Source of the DNA: Fibrobacterota bacterium
GTDB taxonomy: Bacteria > Fibrobacterota > Chitinivibrionia > Chitinivibrionales > Chitinispirillaceae
Assembly (NCBI GenBank): GCA_023436145.1
Contig: JAEZKP010000071.1
Coordinates: forward strand, 1 to 64,000
DNA: 64,000 nt
Direction: 5' to 3'
This document shows positions 53,390-61,588 of the stretch, piece after piece. Below the pieces are notes generated by a model that ran no database searches, was not told the origin of the DNA, and saw only the letters and a program-made list of their open reading frames with translations. The position numbers were made by a program, and so were the translations under genes. Each line of letters opens with the position of its first letter. Positions within the stretch are counted from its first letter, which is position 1.

Positions 53390-54541
53390 ATGCGGCAACG
53401 ACTCATATTGACCCTTTTTACGATCATTTTTGTTCTCCTGCTGATCGCTATTGCAATACGTTCCGGGATTTTTAAATCTGCCTTAAACATTCCAGGTATA
53501 AAAAACACCGCTCAAAGCTCACAAACTACCGAAAATAGCCACTCTTTTGAAACAACTCTTATCCGATGCCTTGAGGATCTGGAAGTTCCAAAGTCACAGA
53601 TACCCAAAAACCTCTCTCCCACAGATTCCCTTTTAAATCTCAAAATTTCTGTTCCCAAAGGAAAACCAATGGAGTGGGTGATCTGGTTCATCTCTTCCAC
53701 TCTTTCATCTGCCGGATATCATCTCCAAGACTGTAGCTTTGAATCTGAAAGAAAAGGTGCGTATCTGCATCTTACCTCCACTCAGAAAAAAAATCTTCCT
53801 GAATTACAAATAAAAATATCCCGTTCCTCCATTTTTTTCAGTCAAACAGCCAAAATGGCAATTCTGGTTGAAGATTTTGGGTTCAAGGCAGATGAAACCA
53901 CAGTTCGATTTCTCTCTTTTCCAGAGCCAGTAACTGTTTCCATGGTCAGCTCACGACGTCTCTCCACATGGACCGCTCAAATCGCCAATGAATATAAGAA
54001 AGAGATTTTAATAATGCTCCCAATGGAGCCCCTTCCGAAATCATTCTCCCGATACGATCAATCCCAAATTAAAATCCATTATCCGGAAGAGAAAATTAAA
54101 ACTATTATCAAAGAGGCAACTGATGCAATACCAAGTTTTGCCGGATTCTGCAATTTCTACGGCAATAGGGTGTTGGAAGATTCCAGAGTTATGAAAATTG
54201 TTTTTAATGAGATTCAAAAACACCACGGCTATTTTGTGATCACCTCCGAAAGTAAAAAATCTATGGCTGAAACTATTGCCAGAAAAATGAAACTTCCCTA
54301 TCAGAAAATCGATTACACCATAAATGCAGATAATTCTGCTTCCACTATCTCCGATTCACTTCGCTACTGTGCAGTATTAGCTCAAAAAACCGGAAGTGTT
54401 CTTATCAGAGGACGCGCTTCGGATTCTTTTATAACCGCACTTCACAACACCCTTCCCCAGCTTAAACAAAACGGAATACAACTAGTTTACGTTTCCGAAA
54501 TATTAAACCATCCCGGTGAAGGGCAATTGCTTACAGATTAA
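53390..54541 (+). CDS. Divergent polysaccharide deacetylase family protein (YibQ-like)
   Basis: 383 residues. An N-terminal membrane helix (about 5-25) anchors or exports it. The C-terminal domain (about 155-375) follows the YibQ/DUF610 pattern: KMAILVEDFGFKADETTVRFLSFPEPVTVSMV, the IL-I-MLPMEPLPKS segment, and ESKKSMAETIARKMKLPYQKIDYTIN with GSVLIRGRASDSFITALHNTLPQLKQNGIQLVYVSEIL. The fold is the NodB-like deacetylase barrel without the usual catalytic triad, so enzymatic activity is doubtful. It may act in the envelope. It lies 60 bp before pdxJ. Confidence 0.82.
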   Translation: MRQRLILTLFTIIFVLLLIAIAIRSGIFKSALNIPGIKNTAQSSQTTENSHSFETTLIRCLEDLEVPKSQIPKNLSPTDSLLNLKISVPKGKPMEWVIWFISSTLSSAGYHLQDCSFESERKGAYLHLTSTQKKNLPELQIKISRSSIFFSQTAKMAILVEDFGFKADETTVRFLSFPEPVTVSMVSSRRLSTWTAQIANEYKKEILIMLPMEPLPKSFSRYDQSQIKIHYPEEKIKTIIKEATDAIPSFAGFCNFYGNRVLEDSRVMKIVFNEIQKHHGYFVITSESKKSMAETIARKMKLPYQKIDYTINADNSASTISDSLRYCAVLAQKTGSVLIRGRASDSFITALHNTLPQLKQNGIQLVYVSEILNHPGEGQLLTD

Positions 54542-54601
54542 AAAAAATGTAAATTTTCATAAGATGATCTGAAAAAAAGTTCCTGTAACAGGAGGAAATA
54601 C

Positions 54602-55312
54602 ATGGCAACTCTCGGAGTAAACGTCGACCATATAGCAACAATCCGTCAAGCCCGCGGAGGAAATGATCCTGATCCGGTGCAGGCAGCAATTCTGGCAGAA
54701 CTGGCCGGAGCACATGGAATAACCGCCCATCTGCGGGAAGACCGCCGCCATATACAGGACAGAGATATCTATATTTTAAAACAGGTCGTAAAAACCCATC
54801 TGAACCTTGAAATGGCACTTACTTCAGAAATAATGAAAATCGCTATCGATGTACTGCCATCAATGGTAACTCTGGTTCCTGAAAAACGGGAAGAACGGAC
54901 CACCGAAGGCGGCTTATCTGTACGGGAACATGAAAAAGAGCTGGCCAAAGCGATTGAAACCTTCCGCCATAACCACATCCTGGTAAGCCTTTTTATAACC
55001 CCGGATCTAAACGAAATCAAAGCCGCAAAAAGAGTCGGTGCCACTCATATCGAACTCCACACAGGGGCCTATGCCAATGCCACTTCTGCAGGTGCACGAT
55101 TTGAGGAGCTTGGAAGATTAAAGGATGCTGCTCTGGCTGCAAATAAGTTTGGGCTTCATGTAAATGCCGGACATGGTCTCAATTATCACAATGTCAGCCA
55201 GATCGCCCAGATCGATTTCATCGAAGAACTTAATATTGGTCACTCTATTATATCGCGCGCTGCACTAACAGGAATAGATTCCGCAATCAGAGACATGCTG
55301 GCTTTGATTTGA
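54602..55312 (+). CDS. pdxJ: Pyridoxine 5'-phosphate synthase
   Basis: 236 residues. It condenses 3-amino-1-hydroxyacetone 1-phosphate and deoxyxylulose 5-phosphate to pyridoxine 5'-phosphate. Motifs: LGVNVDHIATIRQARGG at the start, HLREDRRHIQDRDI, NLEMALTSEIM, LVPEKREERTTEGGL, IELHTGAYAN and GLHVNAGHGLNY. Length is normal. ACAGGAGGAAA gives a strong ribosome binding site. A long AT-rich hairpin lies 85 bp downstream. Confidence 0.96.
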   Translation: MATLGVNVDHIATIRQARGGNDPDPVQAAILAELAGAHGITAHLREDRRHIQDRDIYILKQVVKTHLNLEMALTSEIMKIAIDVLPSMVTLVPEKREERTTEGGLSVREHEKELAKAIETFRHNHILVSLFITPDLNEIKAAKRVGATHIELHTGAYANATSAGARFEELGRLKDAALAANKFGLHVNAGHGLNYHNVSQIAQIDFIEELNIGHSIISRAALTGIDSAIRDMLALI

Positions 55313-55397
55313 GGTAATAACTCATCATTAACGTTTAGTATCCGGTTATACTAAATAATCAAATGATGACCGTTTATAGGTTTATAGGTTTATAAAT

Positions 55398-55426
55398 ATT
55401 AAAAGACTTTTTTAATGTCTTTTAAT
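55398..55426 (+). terminator. AT-rich hairpin after pdxJ
   Basis: A perfect 10-bp stem (ATTAAAAGAC/GTCTTTTAAT) with a T-rich 9-nt loop lies about 85 bp after the pdxJ stop. The stem has little GC, so termination efficiency is uncertain. Three 9-bp copies of GTTTATAG-like sequence precede it. The remaining sequence up to 55637 shows no gene. Confidence 0.45.
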
Positions 55427-55637
55427 TCATAATTTCTATTGTACACCACATATGTTTTACGATTAGAACTTCTTTTCTTCTCTATCTCCTTTTACTTCAA
55501 CACGTTAGAAGCAAGTTGCCCATATACCCCCTATTTTTTATATTTTTGCATCAAGTTGAACTCGTCTTCAACTGCTACACACTAATAAAAAAGTTGTCAA
55601 TTTTTCATGCATAAAGTATCGGGTGAGGTGTACAATA

Positions 55638-58061
55638 ATGAAACTCTGTTTTGTTAAAAAATTATTAATGTTTTTTCTGGTTGTTTTCTGTAATGTGAAT
55701 GTTTCAGCCACACTGCTGCCTTTCCCCTCCCCGCTGCCCAAAGTAGACACTCCCTACGACTCCATACTGCTTAAAACATGGCAGGGTATTAAAAAGAGGA
55801 ATGTCGATCCATACGAAATTAAATTGATCCACAGGCCCTACTCTGAATCACCAGGAGATGCTGTTTCTGAAGGTATCGGTTATGGTATGATCCTGGCGTT
55901 ATATAGCAATGATCAGAAATATTTCGACATGATCTGGGATGCCGGAGAAGCCCATCTCTATGACAGTGAGAATCAACGGTATAACTGGAGAATTCATCCT
56001 GACAAAAGAGTAGAAGTGGGTGCAGCAACCGATGCCGAACAGGATATCGCCTTATGCCTGATCTTTGCAGATCAGTTAGTCAAGAAAAACATCTGGACCG
56101 CGCACACCAGCCCTAAGGGAGCGACCTACGCTCAACGGGCCAACACCCTTATCAACAACATCTGGAACACCATGGTTCAGGATGGCAAATATCTCAGGCC
56201 CGGAGACTCCTGGGGTGGTAAAGACCTGCTTAATCCAGGATATTTTTCTCCAGCATTTTATCGGGTGTATGATGAGTTTGAAGAACAGGACCATAACTGG
56301 AAAGGCCTGATCGATGAGTGCTATAATATCGTCTCCAGGTCGGGTGGTTATGATAAAGGACTGATTCCCGATTTCACCAATTCTGAAGGTAATCCGGTAG
56401 CAGCGGGTTATAACACCTACGCCGAAAGTAAACACCTCTATAAAGATGCCATCCGTATTTACTGGAGACTGGGAACCGATTATCTCTGGTATGGAGAACC
56501 ACGAGCTAAAGCATTTCTGAAAAACGCGATAGATTTTCTGGGTACACCTGAAAAAGCCAATTTCTTTCAGATGGATGGTAATGTTGTCCCTGCGGCCGAT
56601 TCATTCACTTTAGGAAACGATGTCCCTCGTCCTCGTGCCGAGCACAGCCACCTTACAGTTGGAATGTGGGCTTGTGCCGCAATTGCAGCTGGAGATTCTG
56701 CCCAGGCCCAGGCTTTCAGCGATGAACTTCTGAACTATTATGAACCGGGTGCAGATTACTGGGGAAAGTCATCCGATCCCAACAATGAAGATACACTTCA
56801 TAATGAAATGTATTTCGATCAGTTCCTGGCCTGGTTTGGTGCATCGATGCTCTCCGGTGTATTTACCAATTTATGGGATGATTTAAAAGACCCGGACCCG
56901 TTCACTGCTTTGGACTGGAAAACACAACCCAGCTTTTCTACACGAGACCTTAACGCTTCTGTTGCTCCGTTTACTATTAATGGGATTTTCAATAAATATG
57001 CCCGCTGGAACGTTGATTTAACTCACATCGACAGCTCAGACAGCAGAGTATATTCCGGTGCCGGTGAAACTCTGTTTGTCAGTTGGAACGGTCTCTCCTC
57101 AAATGGTTCTGTAATGAAACAGGGGTGGTATAACGTAAAAATAACTGCCAAAGGCCTCTCTACACCCGTTAATTACAAAGTCTGGCTGGGAAAATCTTTC
57201 GATCTGATGGAAAACAATAAACTTATTGTTGATGATTTCAGGGATGATGATCTAAACCCGTTTATTGGAAATGTCTGGCAGAGTTATCTGGATAGCCATG
57301 AAGGAAAAAGCGGAAAGTCCAGTGTTAAAGAGCTGGCTGTAAAATCGGTCGATGGCAAAAAATGGATCGTTTGGTCTTATAAACTTGATCAGGGTAATCT
57401 GGGTTTCGATCCCTATGCTGCACTGGAATGGAACTGCGCCACCACCGAAGGAAATCTCGACCTCACAGGCATCGACACCCTGATTTTTACTGCAAAATCA
57501 ATCGAACCTCTGGGTGTGTCGGTACAAATAATAACCTCTGATGTTGGTGATCATAATTTCCACGAAGACTCGCTTTACCTCTCAGCTACTGCAACCGAAT
57601 TTAAGCTGCCTATATGCGGTTTCAAACCAAGATTTGGTGGGGAAAATCAACTGAATCTGTCCAAAGCCACCGCTATCCGCTTTCAAGTTCAGCTTCCCAG
57701 TGGCAATGAAAACGCGATTATGCTAAGTAAATTTTGTATTACTGGAAACCTGGATAAAATTTACACTGCCCCTCCAGAATACATTCCGATGTCAGCGAAA
57801 CCGACCGGCCATCCCAAAAATGTTAAATTAAATATCACCTGCTCCTTCTCTAAAAATGGATTCTTATTTTCGATTCCGAATCATATTAAATGCCACTCCA
57901 TCACCATTCTGGATATGACCGGAAAAGTCATTACACATACCAGAGTCAATCGTAAAACTGCAATCGTTCCGGTTAGCGGTATTAAGACAAACAAAATATA
58001 TTTAGCTCAAATTAAGCTGGAGAATGGTACATCGGTTATTCCATTGACTATGATTCGTTAA
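55638..58061 (+). CDS. Secreted GH8 endoglucanase-type hydrolase with Ig-like, carbohydrate-binding and sorting domains
   Basis: 807 residues. The ATG at 55638 follows GAGGTG by 7-8 nt and starts a signal peptide (MKLCFVKKLLMFFLVVFCNVNVSA); a GTG five codons earlier is less likely. The GH8 catalytic domain (about 30-415) has the proton donor Glu78 in VSEGIGYGM. Next are an Ig/FlgD-like module (about 430-530, LFVSWNGLSSNGSVMKQGWYNVKI), a CBM-like beta sandwich (about 535-705) and a C-terminal type-IX-like sorting domain (about 730-807, ITILDMTGKVI ... NKIYLAQI). It likely cleaves beta-1,4-glucans or xylans outside the cell. Confidence 0.9.
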   Translation: MKLCFVKKLLMFFLVVFCNVNVSATLLPFPSPLPKVDTPYDSILLKTWQGIKKRNVDPYEIKLIHRPYSESPGDAVSEGIGYGMILALYSNDQKYFDMIWDAGEAHLYDSENQRYNWRIHPDKRVEVGAATDAEQDIALCLIFADQLVKKNIWTAHTSPKGATYAQRANTLINNIWNTMVQDGKYLRPGDSWGGKDLLNPGYFSPAFYRVYDEFEEQDHNWKGLIDECYNIVSRSGGYDKGLIPDFTNSEGNPVAAGYNTYAESKHLYKDAIRIYWRLGTDYLWYGEPRAKAFLKNAIDFLGTPEKANFFQMDGNVVPAADSFTLGNDVPRPRAEHSHLTVGMWACAAIAAGDSAQAQAFSDELLNYYEPGADYWGKSSDPNNEDTLHNEMYFDQFLAWFGASMLSGVFTNLWDDLKDPDPFTALDWKTQPSFSTRDLNASVAPFTINGIFNKYARWNVDLTHIDSSDSRVYSGAGETLFVSWNGLSSNGSVMKQGWYNVKITAKGLSTPVNYKVWLGKSFDLMENNKLIVDDFRDDDLNPFIGNVWQSYLDSHEGKSGKSSVKELAVKSVDGKKWIVWSYKLDQGNLGFDPYAALEWNCATTEGNLDLTGIDTLIFTAKSIEPLGVSVQIITSDVGDHNFHEDSLYLSATATEFKLPICGFKPRFGGENQLNLSKATAIRFQVQLPSGNENAIMLSKFCITGNLDKIYTAPPEYIPMSAKPTGHPKNVKLNITCSFSKNGFLFSIPNHIKCHSITILDMTGKVITHTRVNRKTAIVPVSGIKTNKIYLAQIKLENGTSVIPLTMIR

Positions 58062-58076
58062 GTAGCTTATATATTG

Positions 58077-58130
58077 TTCCTGTTCAAAAGACAAATCTAA
58101 CATGCCCGAGTTGTTTTATCGGGCATTCAT
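58077..58130 (+). repeat. Duplicated intergenic element, copy A, with terminator-like hairpin
   Basis: It begins TTCCTGTTCAAAA and contains ATGCCCGA/TCGGGCAT, a perfect 8-bp stem around GTTGTTTTA (58102-58126), 40 bp after the GH8 stop. It probably serves as the GH8 terminator. It matches copy B at 58224-58280 over most of its length. Confidence 0.7.
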
Positions 58131-58223
58131 CCGCATAAAATAAAAGAGATGATTCACACAGAAACTTTTTGCCGACTTCACTTCCCCAGGTCAGGTTTCT
58201 GGTGTATTTTTGAATTAATTGGT

Positions 58224-58280
58224 TTCCTGTTCAAAATGCTCTAAATCCGTCATGCCCGGGTTGTTTTATCGGACATCCAT
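58224..58280 (+). repeat. Duplicated intergenic element, copy B
   Basis: Same order of blocks as copy A: TTCCTGTTCAAAA, AAATC, CATGCCCG, GTTGTTTTATCGG, CAT-CAT. One substitution (GGACAT for GGGCAT) breaks the hairpin. It lies 36 bp before the methyltransferase start codon. Confidence 0.7.
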
Positions 58281-58315
58281 TCTAAATCAATTTTTCGGGT
58301 TGGAACACATCACAA

Positions 58316-59083
58316 ATGTCTTTGGGATATACAGACTGCCAGATGAAATTACGCAGAATCATAAAACACCTATCTAAAGATCAGTTGCTGAAAGTCAGAT
58401 CAATCAGGTACAAGGGAGAAAAATATCACTGTCCACTTTGCAATTTTTCAGCCTCCCAATTTTTAGGTTCTCCTGACGGCGAGCGTACAAATGTCCGCTG
58501 CCCCAGATGCAGTTCGCTGGAAAGACATCGGGCGCAATGGATTTTTGCTTTGAGTGAATTGGAACATTCTGGTAACGATCACTTTTCAATTCTTCATTTT
58601 TCCCCGGAATTCTGTTTGAGCAGTAAATTTTTCAAAATTAAAGGCTGCGATTATAAAACCGCCTGTTTTTCAAGTACAACTACTGATTATATTATTGACA
58701 TTCAAAATATCAGACTCGATTCCGAATCCTTTGATTTTATCATTTGCAATCATATTTTAGAACACGTTGAAAATGACCGGCTTGCCATGTCAGAGCTCTG
58801 CAGGATCTTAAAACCGGGTGGAAAAGCTTTTATTCAGGTGCCGCTGGATAATGACATGGAGAAAACCATAGAAGATTCCTCCATAAAGGAACCAATGGAA
58901 CGTGCCAGGATTTTTGGCCAGGAAGACCACTTGCGTCTTTACGGCAGAGACATTGTCAGCAGGCTTTCCGATTCAGGTTTCATGGTAAACTATATTGAAT
59001 ACTGGAAACAGTATCCGGTGGAAAAACTGAATTATTATTGCTTAGGTGAATCTGAACCGGTTATCATTTGTCAGAAATCATGA
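58316..59083 (+). CDS. SAM-dependent methyltransferase with N-terminal zinc-ribbon-like segment
   Basis: 255 residues. The N-terminal part has two Cys pairs (CPLC about residue 37 and CPRC about 61), a zinc-ribbon-like arrangement. The C-terminal class I methyltransferase core reads SFDFIICNHILEHVENDRLAMSELCRILKPGGKAFIQVPL, the post-motif-I hallmark of Methyltransf_11; a glycine-rich motif I is degenerate or absent, so SAM binding is less certain than usual. The start is uncertain: the ATG at 58316 lacks a ribosome binding site and another Met lies nine codons later. Confidence 0.75.
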   Translation: MSLGYTDCQMKLRRIIKHLSKDQLLKVRSIRYKGEKYHCPLCNFSASQFLGSPDGERTNVRCPRCSSLERHRAQWIFALSELEHSGNDHFSILHFSPEFCLSSKFFKIKGCDYKTACFSSTTTDYIIDIQNIRLDSESFDFIICNHILEHVENDRLAMSELCRILKPGGKAFIQVPLDNDMEKTIEDSSIKEPMERARIFGQEDHLRLYGRDIVSRLSDSGFMVNYIEYWKQYPVEKLNYYCLGESEPVIICQKS

Positions 59084-59135
59084 TTAAAGGCTTTTGTCTG
59101 CGCCTCACTTCGATATTAATGGTTTGACATTTTAT

Positions 59136-59388
59136 TTCGATATTCGATATTCGGTATTCTGTATTCGGTTTTTCAGTATTCAGTATTCGGTATTCGGTTT
59201 TCTGTTTTCGGTATTCGGTATTCGATATTCGACATTCGGTATTCGGTATTCGATATTCGATATTCGATATTCGATATTCGGTTTTCGGTTTTCGGTATTC
59301 GGTTTTCGATATTCGATATTCGATATTCAGTATTCGATATTCGATATTCGGTTTTCGGTTTTCGACATTCGGTATTCGGTATTCGGTA
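59136..59388. repeat. Tandem heptanucleotide repeat, 36 units
   Basis: 36 seven-base units of consensus TTCGRTA or TTCGGTT, with one extra T after the fifth unit. Variation is almost confined to positions 4-7, and every unit begins TTC. Because 3 x 7 = 21, both strands have open frames encoding 7-residue repeats, which are unlikely to be real proteins. The block fills the gap between the methyltransferase and the next gene. Confidence 0.95.
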
Positions 59389-59648
59389 TTTCTTCTCCGG
59401 CTTCTGCGTATTACACAAGTTCACTCCACTTCAATTCCTCAATTAAAATTAATATAGACCCGCAGCCCCGTATTATTTGTTAACACGGAAAGCATTAAAT
59501 AATGAAAAAAATGCCAATTTTTCAAACTGCTATTCTTGTAGAACCACCATTTATTTCATACTTTGTTGATCCGGATCAATTTTCTGACTCCTCGTATGGA
59601 TTAAATTTATTAATACAATTTCATTTACCTGAACCAAAGGAGTTTACA

Positions 59649-60260
59649 ATGTCTATGTGTAAAAAATCCGTTTCCGCAATAGTGGTTTGTTTTTCCATTT
59701 TCTTTTATCCTGCATTGTCATTTGCACATTGCGATGCTCTTGATGGACCAGTTGCTAAGGATGCGCAGAAAGCTTTACAGGAAGGTTCTGTAGTCCCTGT
59801 TCTTAAATGGATCGATGCACAGCATGAGAATGAGATAAAGGATGTTTTTAATAAGGTTAAGGAAGTAAGAAAGCAGGGAGGATATTCAAAGGAATTGGCT
59901 GATCTTCACTTTATGGAAACCCTGGTACGTTTGCATAGGGCTGGAGAAGGAGCTCCCTTTACAGGGATTAAACCGGAAGGACAGATCGCTCCTGTTGTAA
60001 AACTGTCAGACAAGGCCCTGCAGGAGAATGATATTGAAGCTCTGATACAAAAACTCAACCATCACTTTACATCTTCGATCAGGGAATGGTACAAGAAAGT
60101 CGTTGATGCGAAAAAAATGGCTGAAACAAGTCCACAGCATGGACGTAGTTATGTCAAAGCATACGTTGAGTATACGCATAATATTGAAAGATTGCATGAG
60201 ATTATAACGTCAACAGGTGAGCATCATCCTGCAGCAGCTCATAAAAATCATTCACATTGA
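59649..60260 (+). CDS. Small secreted protein, DUF6448-like
   Basis: 203 residues. AAAGGAG lies 7 nt before the ATG at 59649, which starts a signal peptide (MSMCKKSVSAIVVCFSIFFYPALSFA); an in-frame ATG 147 nt earlier has no such site and would bury the signal. The mature helical protein begins HCDALDGPVAKDAQKALQEG, a pattern I associate with DUF6448-family proteins, and ends with a His-rich tail (EHHPAAAHKNHSH) that may bind metal. The function of the family is unknown. Confidence 0.7.
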   Translation: MSMCKKSVSAIVVCFSIFFYPALSFAHCDALDGPVAKDAQKALQEGSVVPVLKWIDAQHENEIKDVFNKVKEVRKQGGYSKELADLHFMETLVRLHRAGEGAPFTGIKPEGQIAPVVKLSDKALQENDIEALIQKLNHHFTSSIREWYKKVVDAKKMAETSPQHGRSYVKAYVEYTHNIERLHEIITSTGEHHPAAAHKNHSH

Positions 60261-60644
60261 GGAACACAATATGGCAGCCTGGAAATGTGTGCTATCAGGC
60301 AGCGTTTTCGGGCTTTTCACCAGATTTTTATTTTATCTGCTATAGAAGAACATTTCCAGTCTTCTGAAAGTCTCTGCATACTACGCTAATTTATTTCCAA
60401 ACCAACCTGTAAGGCTGATTTATTCCAGCGAAAGGCAACGCCCTGGTAATTGGAAGGGATATAAATTCATAAAGCACTGAAGGTGCGCACTTCAATATCA
60501 TCAGGTGCTCGGTAAAGTAATGGTGGCAATGACCTATATTGTGTGGATTAACTAATATATCTCATCATCTGACAAACCTTTCCCCCAGTCAGATTTCTAC
60601 TGATAAGACCTGCTTCAATATTATTAGTTTGACAATAATTGACC
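60261..60644. other. Intergenic region with a widely spaced inverted repeat
   Basis: About 380 bp without a supported gene. CTGGAAATGT (60279-60288) and ACATTTCCAG (60350-60359) form a perfect 10-bp inverted repeat 61 nt apart, just downstream of the DUF6448-like gene, possibly part of its 3' structure. No other element stood out. Confidence 0.45.
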
Positions 60645-60932
60645 TTAGACCAACTCAACCTTCAATTTCTTGCCAAGAGCAATTGCTGCCTTATTTAATG
60701 TTGCTAATGTCAAAGATTCGTTGTCAAGCTGAAGAAGTCGATCAACTGCAGATCTGCTCGTGTGCATTCTTTTTGCAAGAGTTGTTTTGGTTAAATGTTT
60801 TTTTGCCATTTCCTTTTTAATCTGAAATGCAATAACCTTTTTTATCGAATTTACTTCTATTTCTTCTCTTATTCCTTCTTCATCCAGGAATTCATCGAAG
60901 TTTGACCCGATATATTGATTTTTCATTTTCAT
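60645..60932 (-). CDS. XRE-type antitoxin of a HigBA/RelE-like pair
   Basis: 95 residues. The helix-turn-helix lies in the C-terminal half (IKKEMAKKHLTKTTLAKRMHTSRSAVDRLLQLDNESLTLATLNKAAIALGKKLKVEL), the form of HigA-type antitoxins. It neutralises the partner toxin and should bind the promoter operator at 61301-61316. The ATG at 60932 is chosen because it overlaps the toxin stop (ATGA) and has GGAA 6 nt upstream. Upstream in-frame Met codons lie inside the toxin gene. Confidence 0.85.
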   Translation of the reverse strand: MKMKNQYIGSNFDEFLDEEGIREEIEVNSIKKVIAFQIKKEMAKKHLTKTTLAKRMHTSRSAVDRLLQLDNESLTLATLNKAAIALGKKLKVELV

Positions 60933-61291
60933 GCTTTTCCTTTCAACATATTCTTTCTTTTCCGTGCACATTCTAATATTTCTAAAGGTGTTTTTTGTGA
61001 CTTCTTAATGAAGCCGTGCAAAAGAATCATCGATTCACCCAAAACGGTAAAAAGTACTCTTGCAATACCGCCAGGTAAATGTGTTTGGACTTCCCAGATA
61101 TCCTTTTCCATTTTTCGCACAACAGGCATACCAATTGGCCAACCATATTGCACAGTTTTTATATCCTCTCCAATTGCCCTTTTATCTTCTTTTTCCAATG
61201 AACGTAACCAGTCTTTTACAGGTTCTGCACCACTTTCATTTTTAAAAAAGACGACGTTTAGTACAAATTCTGGAACTTCATTGTTATTCAT
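60929..61291 (-). CDS. RelE/HigB-superfamily (Gp49-like) toxin
   Basis: 120 residues. Typical pattern: VVFFKNESGAEPVKDWLRSLEKEDKRAIGEDIKTVQYG near the start and KDIWEVQTHLPGGIARVLFTVLGESMILLHGFIKKSQKTP at the C-terminal half, as in phage-derived Gp49-like/HigB mRNA interferases. Toxin precedes antitoxin (higBA order), with a 4-bp overlap. No Shine-Dalgarno precedes the ATG at 61291, and the predicted -10 box places the transcript start at or near it, so the mRNA may be leaderless. Confidence 0.85.
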   Translation of the reverse strand: MNNNEVPEFVLNVVFFKNESGAEPVKDWLRSLEKEDKRAIGEDIKTVQYGWPIGMPVVRKMEKDIWEVQTHLPGGIARVLFTVLGESMILLHGFIKKSQKTPLEILECARKRKNMLKGKA

Positions 61292-61297
61292 ACAAGA

Positions 61298-61327
61298 AAT
61301 GTACCAAATCTGGTACGTCAGAGTCAA
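61298..61327 (-). promoter_or_regulatory. Promoter with internal palindromic operator of the toxin-antitoxin pair
   Basis: On the minus strand TTGACT (61327-61322) and TACATT (61303-61298) are 18 bp apart. Between and overlapping them lies a perfect palindrome GTACCA-AATC-TGGTAC (61301-61316). An operator between the -35 and -10 boxes is the usual design for autorepression by the antitoxin or complex. Confidence 0.7.
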
Positions 61328-61360
61328 CAAAAAAATTGTTTTTTTATTGAAAAACGCTGT

Positions 61361-61519
61361 ATCCCTCTATGTTACTGGTTCAAAACCTCTACTACATTAG
61401 AAGCAATTCAGAAACTGAAGAAAGCTGACAAGAAAGATGGAGCTTTAACTACGACAGGAAATCATAGTGGACGAATGGAGAATACAATTAACAAAACCGT
61501 TGCTTTTAATACCACCTAA
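61361..61519 (+). pseudogene. Coding-like fragment without a start
   Basis: The plus frame from 61361 is open for about 52 codons with regular codon use (TLEAIQKLKKADKKDGALTT, then NHSGRMENTINKTVAF) and ends in TAA at 61517-61519. It has no start codon with a ribosome binding site. It lies next to the toxin-antitoxin locus. It looks like the C-terminal remnant of a lost gene; I do not recognise the family. Confidence 0.35.
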
Positions 61520-61588
61520 AGCATTGGTTTAATAAGGAATGCGTAAGGTCCGACCCTCTATCCTAATAAATTATTTTATATTATAACC

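Noticed and set aside
59136..59388. CRISPR array
   Set aside because: The repeats are contiguous 7-mers without spacers, and no cas gene is near.
59094..59483. Open frames on both strands giving IRYSVFG-like or NTEYRIS-like repeat proteins
   Set aside because: They arise because a 7-bp tandem repeat keeps all frames in a 21-bp period; no ribosome binding site, and the sequence is noncoding repeat DNA.
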